Shown: positions 58,163 to 64,000 of the stretch, one piece after another
How positions within the stretch are numbered: the stretch's first letter is position 1
How the letters are laid out: the number at the start of each line of letters is the position of its first letter
Assembly: GCA_023105745.1 (NCBI GenBank)
Contig: JALGQZ010000013.1
Location: 10,907,105 to 10,971,104 of the forward strand
DNA length: 64,000 nucleotides
DNA from: Austropuccinia psidii
Lineage: Eukaryota; Basidiomycota; Pucciniomycetes; Pucciniales; Sphaerophragmiaceae
Reading direction: 5' to 3'
Notes under the pieces: generated by a model
The model's input: the letters and a program-made list of their open reading frames with translations, nothing else
Told to the model about the DNA's origin: nothing
Databases searched by the model: none
Program-made: the position numbers and the translations under genes

Positions 58163-60994
58163 ATGGATCAGTCCACATCAAAATTACCACCATTACCTGA
58201 GGATACTGTAGAAGGACAGTATGAGGAGGAAAGTGAAGAAGAAGATCAGAGTGAATATCTCATGAGGCTTTTCAAAGAGACACAAGAGCAAATGGCTTAG
58301 AAGTTGCAGGATACTATCAATAATCTAAGTAAAAAGAAGGGAAAGAGAAGAGAATTAACATCATTTACACCAGGGGCTAGCCCTAATGAATCCAGTTTAC
58401 CTAGACATGTTAAACCAGAAGAATCACCAATATCACCAACAGCTGGACCTAGAGCAACATCTACTCCAGCAACAGAGTCAAGACCAGCAAATATTCCAAG
58501 GAGAGTTTTTGTTTCAACACCAACACATCCAAGTCCACTACAACAAGAGATCCCAAGGAAAGAAAGATCAGTAGTAAAAATTAAAGCAAATAATTACAAC
58601 CTCAATTTCAATGGTGAAGAAGCTGAAAAATTTATCAAGAAGATTGAAAGAATAGCCCAAATTGAAGGTGCAACAGAAGAAGATCTGGCAATGCAGATGG
58701 CATTTTGGACAACAGATTCCAAAATTAGTGATGCAATAGAAGCTATGCCAGGATATGAAGAAGGAAATTGGATGCAGCTTAAAAAGGACCTTATAACAAA
58801 ATGGATGAGAGTTGAACCTGAAAGAAGATATAGAAAGGATTCCCTTGTACAGCTATTTAATGATACACAGGATGAAGGTGGAATCAGTAATCTTTCACAG
58901 TATAAGAGATTTATGGGAGAATATGAGACAATTATTACATACCTTTTAAGATATAAATATATTCCTCAAGATAATATGTTTCATGAGGATCTGTTTGACT
59001 GTCTCTCTGCAGACATAAAAAGAGCTATCAGTAAAGAAATGATAAAGGAAAATGTCATGGTTAGGGCAGAAGATGGAGGATACCTCATACCACCAATGAA
59101 GATCTTGAAGAAGTACATTGAACAGGAATTGGAAGCAAGAGTATTAGTCACCAAAAGACTTTCACCCTCAAGGATAGCTGAAAAGAAAGAATTAAAGAAT
59201 AAGGAAAGGAGAGTTCAATTCAAGGAAGAGGTATTTCCAGGAATGCAAGAAGCTCTTAAGAAAATGAAAGAACTTACAAGAACCCTAAAAGAACAAAAGG
59301 AAGTAGTCAAGGAGGAGGCACCTGCTGAAAATGAAGATGTCAAACAGTTCATGGATCAATTAAATGAATTAACTAATGTAGCTACACCCCAAAAGAAAAT
59401 AATTAGTAACCCTAAGTCAAACAATCAAGGATTAAGACCAAGAGATAATGTTTCTCCACCACCAAACAGAAGTGTACCCTATGTTCCAGCACAGAATGTA
59501 CCAAAGTTTGCTGTTAAATGTTACTATTGCATGGAAGAAGGTCATTCAGTTGGAAGATGTAGTGAACTAGTGGAGGATCAAAACAAGAAATGGGTTATCA
59601 GAAAAGGTTTCAATTATTTATATCCCAATTGGGAAAGGGTCCCCAATGATGGAAAATTTCCACCAAAATATTTAGTCAGAGAATGTCAGAAGGAACAAGA
59701 GGAACTCAAAAGAAAGTTAGAGGAAAAGACCAAAGAGGAAGAACAAAAGAAAAAGGAAAAATCAACTGCCTTTATATCAATAGACAATTGGGGTGATTGG
59801 GAACCACCATGCATTTCAACAGGATTAGAAGAACCTTTTGGGTATGCTTATGGTTTGAGGAACACAAAGCAAAGGATTGAAAATCAAGAGAAATCTAAAG
59901 CTCAACCCCTTCCCTCAAAAGAGACTATTCAACCCAAAGACACAATAAAAAAGAAGACAAGTATTCATGGTGGATTCATTGAAGAAGAAGAAGCTGATGA
60001 AGAAAAGGTCATAATACCTACAAAATATAAATCATCAAAACCACAAGAGGTTGTTAAACCACCAGAACCAACCAAACCAAACCCTAATACATCAGCAAAG
60101 GAGAAGGAGACTGATAAGAAAGCTCTAATCAAACTACCAAAGGTGGAAGTGAACAAAAAGGCTTTAGTTGAAGAAGAAGGATCAATAATTGAAAAAGTCA
60201 TGAAGAAGGTTATGGATCAGAAAATTAACCTTACTTTAGAAGAAATAGTCACAATCTCACCCAAGTTTATGCAAGAATTGAAGTTTCTCTCAGATAAAGA
60301 AAGGAAATACTTAATGTCTCTCAAATCAATCAATATTCAGGAGAAAACAACCACTGAAGAAATAACCATTCAAGAAAAAATGCATTACTCTTGTCCCCTT
60401 GGAATGATTGAGGTATCAGTTGGGCAAGAAGGACATATAGTAAAAGCATTAGTAGATACTGGAGCTGAACTCAGTATAATACCAGAAGTGGAATCCATTA
60501 AAGCAAGATTACCAATGAGGGCTCTGAACATGAGGCTTAGAGGTATTGGAGGACACAGAACAGCAATTGTGGGATTATCTGAAAATACGTTACTAGTATT
60601 ACCATCTGGTGATGAAAGAAGAATTCACTTCTTTTTAGCCAGAGGTGCTGTTCACACAGTTATTGGAAGACCTTTCCTTGCTGACAATGGTATTAGACTT
60701 GAACACTCTCAACAACAAGGTGAAATTCTGAGTTACAAAGAGTCTGATGGAAGAAGATTGTGCATACCAATATGTACACCTGAATCAAAAGGATGGCACA
60801 CAGGACCACCCAGAGGAATTGAGTTGTGTAATTCTACTAAAATTGAAGAATGGAAGATAAATAATATAAGCAGAATTAGAAGATTTGAAGAGTTACCTCA
60901 AGGAAATTCAAGAAGAAAAGAAAGTCAAGTTCCTATAAAACAAAATCCAGAAATTCATCTCAAGAATTCCAAAGCTGAAGTAACTAGCAATTAA
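58163..60994 (+). CDS. Gag-protease of family D, with one early in-frame stop
   Basis: The start is placed at ACCATGG (58163). One TAG at 58298-58300 interrupts the frame, which is otherwise open to TAA at 60992. The 943-codon product has a low-complexity N-terminus, a helical capsid region (about residues 145-330, with FIKKIERIAQIEGATEEDL and WMQLKKDLITKWMRVEPERR), a CCHC zinc knuckle (residues 453-466, CYYCMEEGHSVGRC), Lys/Glu-rich linkers, and a retropepsin (LVDTGAELSIIP, catalytic Asp 765, later VIGRPFLADNG). The active-site DTGA is intact, unlike family A. No RT follows. The reading frame before 58163 is open back to 57887 but has no ATG. It is probably a recently inactivated element. 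Confidence 0.85.
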
Positions 60995-62203
60995 TTGAAA
61001 ATTAGCACAAACAATAATGTAAACCCTATTTACCCTCAAACACTTGAGAATACTTATAGCTCTAACATGGAAGCTTCCACCCCAGTGGAACTAGTACAAA
61101 AGAAAGGCTTTCAGCCAAAACAGCTAGTTAATAGTTTCTCACCTGTGTGTGGTAAAAATGGTTTTAATTTTAATAAGAAACTGAATCCTGTTTCTGAATT
61201 CTACAAACCATATGTAGAAGCTATATTTTCAAAACCAAAGCATAGCATTTCACCCATGGATTTGTTGAGAGTGACATCTGGTGCTTCAATAAAATTTACA
61301 CAAAATTTGTTCAATAAATTCAAAAACAAGAGGATGCAAGAAAAGCTCAAGGAAGATTCACCAGTTGAAAATCAAAATCAGAATAATGAACAAATAAATT
61401 CAGACTTATCTTATAATAACCTCATTCAAGAAGAAAGTCCTCAAATAGACAATACTCCAATTAATCCAAGCCTTGAAGAGCATACACTAAATATGAAAAA
61501 TTCCAATCCCATTGAAAATGAATCTTCATCCCAGGAGGAACAAAACATAGAAACAAATTATCAGTCATGCAGTAAGGTCAATTACCTTAGTATTAAAGAA
61601 GATAAAATTGAAGGAAAAGATGAACATAGAGAATTGAACACCAATAATGAAGATGTAACTCAGTTTGAGGAATTCAACTCACCAATTTATGTTAGAGTGG
61701 GATGGGAGGAATATCCTGTTATGGCAATTATGAACCCAAGCCTAGAAGAAAATATTTTGCCATTGAAAATTGGATTATGTATTGGAATGAAGCCCAAGAA
61801 GAAAAATAGAACAAAACATAAAATTTTAATGAAAAAAGTACAGATTGTGATGCCAACTGATGAAACCATTTACTTACCATTTACAGTTGAAGGATCATTA
61901 AACCACCTAATTTTGGGAAAGAAATTTTGTCATTACTTTTCTGTTGTAAAGAGTATTCATATGTCATCAATAGAAGTTGAAGAAAGTGAAAATTTACAAG
62001 ATATTGGGACAGAAGGAGAAGAAGAAATGAAGCAAAAGGGAGAATTTTACCACTCAAAAGAAGAAGAGGAGGGGGAGAACAGTCTTAGTACCTTCAAAGT
62101 AAACACCTTCCATTCAGAGGGAATTTATGATATGGAACACACTCATAAAGTTAATGAAGACTCTTCAGAAGAAAATCAAGAATTATTCAACATCAGGCAA
62201 TAA
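60995..62203 (+). CDS. Same-frame continuation: second, Asp-less retropepsin-like region
   Basis: Directly follows the TAA at 60992 in the same frame and runs 402 codons to TAA at 62201. Mostly Asn/Glu/Ser-rich, but 61680-61965 looks like a retropepsin fold. IYVRVGWEEYPVMAIMNPSL corresponds to the substrate-strand and active-site loop, with NPSL where DTGA is expected. YLPFTVEGSLNHLILGKKF corresponds to the C-terminal IHFFLARGAVHTVIGRPF of the true protease upstream. If so, it is a non-catalytic protease-like domain. That assignment is inference from pattern similarity, not a search result. Confidence 0.6.
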   Translation: MKISTNNNVNPIYPQTLENTYSSNMEASTPVELVQKKGFQPKQLVNSFSPVCGKNGFNFNKKLNPVSEFYKPYVEAIFSKPKHSISPMDLLRVTSGASIKFTQNLFNKFKNKRMQEKLKEDSPVENQNQNNEQINSDLSYNNLIQEESPQIDNTPINPSLEEHTLNMKNSNPIENESSSQEEQNIETNYQSCSKVNYLSIKEDKIEGKDEHRELNTNNEDVTQFEEFNSPIYVRVGWEEYPVMAIMNPSLEENILPLKIGLCIGMKPKKKNRTKHKILMKKVQIVMPTDETIYLPFTVEGSLNHLILGKKFCHYFSVVKSIHMSSIEVEESENLQDIGTEGEEEMKQKGEFYHSKEEEEGENSLSTFKVNTFHSEGIYDMEHTHKVNEDSSEENQELFNIRQ

Positions 62204-63052
62204 AAAGCATTCAATCTGTTTGAGAGGGACAAGAAACCAATTCAGGAGACATTAGCATCTGAAGAAGAAGAAATCCAAGCTCTTCTGGAAGAAATATTCA
62301 AAGGAAACCCTTGGGATAATGAACTATTGTCCCAACCTCAAGCATCAAGCACACATCAGGAGATTTCTCCTTTCTTTATCCAAGAATTCAAGAAAGATTG
62401 GAATATGAACCCTCAAAATCCCCACTTGCACAGAAGAATTCATGAACCCTCAAATTATGAAGTCAAATTCTCAAAAGAAATGGACAAAAAGCCATTTGAA
62501 GGAATTTTGAAGAAAGAAGATGATGAAAACCAACCTTCAGCTAATTTTGAGCAAACATGCCAAGACCAGTTAACCTCTGAAGAAAAAGAAATTTTAGAAC
62601 TGTATGATGCATTCTTTAATATTAACAACCAACAAATTGAAGCAACAGATTTGGCCCAGAGATTGGAGTTGAATAACTTTCAACTTCCACAAGAAAATAC
62701 CATTCATACAGGCCAGATTTCTGAAATTCTGAATGATAACACTTTGGCTCAACCAATACATATTTTTAGAGAAAGAAAAGTCACTAGAAATACAAAAATC
62801 AGAAAATTTTCCATCAGTAATCAAAATAATGAACTTACCATGAGAAATAAAATTGAAGTTAATCTGAAACTTACTTATAATAATCACCAAGGGAAAATTC
62901 CTCTTCCTCTCAGAGTTCTCAAGCATAAAATCAAGAAACAGCTATTTATCTTTTTTAATTATAAATTTAAAAGTGAAATGTCTTTTAAATTTGAAATAAA
63001 TAAGTCTAAAAGGGGATTAAAGCGTAAACCCCAAAGGAGTAATATGTGTTAA
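62204..63052 (+). CDS. Same-frame continuation: unknown C-terminal region of family D
   Basis: Open in the same frame from the codon after the TAA at 62201 to TAA at 63050, 282 codons. The N-terminal half is acidic and Gln/Asn-rich (LTSEEKEILELYDAFF). The C-terminal half is strongly basic (KVTRNTKIRKF, KSKRGLKRKPQRS), suggesting nucleic-acid binding. No RT, RNase H or integrase motif is present. I do not recognise it. Confidence 0.55.
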   Translation, partial: KAFNLFERDKKPIQETLASEEEEIQALLEEIFKGNPWDNELLSQPQASSTHQEISPFFIQEFKKDWNMNPQNPHLHRRIHEPSNYEVKFSKEMDKKPFEGILKKEDDENQPSANFEQTCQDQLTSEEKEILELYDAFFNINNQQIEATDLAQRLELNNFQLPQENTIHTGQISEILNDNTLAQPIHIFRERKVTRNTKIRKFSISNQNNELTMRNKIEVNLKLTYNNHQGKIPLPLRVLKHKIKKQLFIFFNYKFKSEMSFKFEINKSKRGLKRKPQRSNMC

Positions 63053-63218
63053 TTCACTTACACTGTTATAATACATATACATATACATATATATGTTTGG
63101 ATTCATTTATTTAGTTATTTAATTATTTTGTTGAATTTTTTTTATATTAGTTTTACTATTTATTTCTTATTATTATTATTCTTTTTTTTGGTTTTACTTA
63201 GTGGGACATTTGAGTTTA

Positions 63219-63259
<41 letters not shown>

Positions 63260-63700
63260 TATTTTATTATTATTATATCTTGTTTTATTGTTTTATTGTT
63301 TTATCTTAGTTTTTTATTTCTTTTATTCTGTGTTCAATTTTTTTTATTTATTTATTTTATTTTTTGCGTTCATTTTTTGGGGGCACAGTTTTCTCAGGTC
63401 AAAGTTTTTTTTAATGTCTTTTTTTACTCATTACCCAGCCAAAACACTCAAGATAAAAAAATATATAATATAATTAATTAAATTAAATCGCTCCAATGAG
63501 GTTATAAAAACAAAACCATGGCAGTCAATTGAACAAGCAACTCTGAAAGCTCTAATGAGCTTAAAAATCAAAATAAAAAATTAATAATATTTTTTTTAGA
63601 TAACCCAGCACTTGACTCAATAGTCAAGATCCGACAAAACCCTTGAAATTAAAAAAAAAAGATAAAAATAAAAAATAATATTTTTTTTAAAATTATTTAG
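63053..63700. other. AT-rich flank with microsatellite and 26-bp poly(A)
   Basis: CATATA repeats lie near 63075-63095, there is an A26 run at 63226-63251, and long T-rich stretches. No gene is seen. I find no polypurine tract or second family D LTR here. Confidence 0.45.
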
Positions 63701-63701
63701 T

Positions 63702-63853
63702 GAATTCGGCTTGGAAACATCGCCGCGAGGTTCGAATAGAATTGGCTCGATTGTAAAAAAAAAAAAACCAAAAAAAAAAAAAAAATTTCTTTTTTTATTC
63801 GTCAAATTCGGTATCGGGAATGTCGTTGCAAGGTGTGAATCAAATTAGTTCGA
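63702..63853. repeat. Pair of diverged ~50-bp repeats separated by poly(A)
   Basis: 63702-63750 (GAATTCGGCTTGGAAACATC...) and 63804-63853 (AAATTCGGTATCGGGAATGTC...) align over about 50 bp, with many of the differences being transitions. Both are islands of higher GC in homopolymer-rich sequence. A second weaker pair, GCTCCAATGAGGTTATA at 63490 and GCTCCATCTGGTTATA at 63928, flanks them. Confidence 0.5.
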
Positions 63854-64000
63854 TCGAAATACTAAAAAATAAAAATATATATATATATATTAGCTTATTT
63901 ATATATAAAAAAAAAAAAAAACTTACCGCTCCATCTGGTTATACCAGTGGAGTATGGTACGAATTGACAAGACAACTGCCTCGTGAGAATGATCATTGGC

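Noticed and set aside
63721..63745. GGTTCGAAT resembling a tRNA B box
   Set aside because: There is no A box, acceptor stem or cloverleaf around it, and the related repeat 102 bp later has lost the motif.

Overview
The window looks like repeat-dominated, AT-rich chromosomal DNA of a basidiomycete. A rust fungus (Pucciniales) with a transposon-inflated genome is my best guess. The grounds are nested Ty3/Gypsy chromoviruses with unusually long LTRs (1.3-2.1 kb), very short spliceosomal introns (61-67 bp) in the one host-like gene, a TATA box about 50 bp before its start codon, and no bacterial signals. The species is inference; no rRNA or universally conserved gene is present.

Layout. 1-2769: 5' end (gag, primer site, LTR) of a minus-strand Gypsy element, family A, cut by the window edge and inserted into older material. 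2770-7163: unrecognised sequence, then a decayed plus-strand integrase/chromodomain and the 3' LTR of family B. 7671-17889: an old, full-length, decayed family A element on the minus strand with both LTRs and a 322-bp internal duplication. 18012-21800: a solo family B LTR carrying about 171 near-perfect copies of AAAAAATAAC, followed by a hairpin and a degenerate 30-bp minisatellite. 23.3-25.4 kb: an island of more normal base composition with a three-exon gene of unknown function, its TATA box, and a possible small gene. 25.7-32.9 kb: AT-rich sequence in which I recognise nothing. 32.9-37.05 kb: LTR, primer site and gag of a decayed plus-strand element, family C, with a 538-bp exon/intron duplication. 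37050-55369: a young composite, LTR-internal-LTR-internal-LTR, family A, minus strand, inserted into the family C gag with a perfect 5-bp target duplication (AGTTG). 55855 to about 63052: LTR, primer site and one long gag-protease frame of family D, with in-frame stops and no reverse transcriptase or integrase in view. 63053-64000: AT-rich, homopolymer-rich flank with a pair of diverged repeats.

How the parts work together. In family A the minus-strand LTR supplies a TATA box and the primer site lies beside the LTR. A 5' exon is joined to the gag exon by a 63-bp intron (GTAAGT...CAG). The gag frame leads through a conserved -1 frame change into a coiled-coil, capsid, CCHC, protease, RT, RNase H, integrase and chromodomain polyprotein. 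In the young tandem this polyprotein frame carries one UGA shared by both copies. A diverged copy has AGA there, so the two young units are probably defective unless the UGA is read through. Insertion order can be read from nesting: C is older than the composite, and B is older than the family A copy at the left edge.
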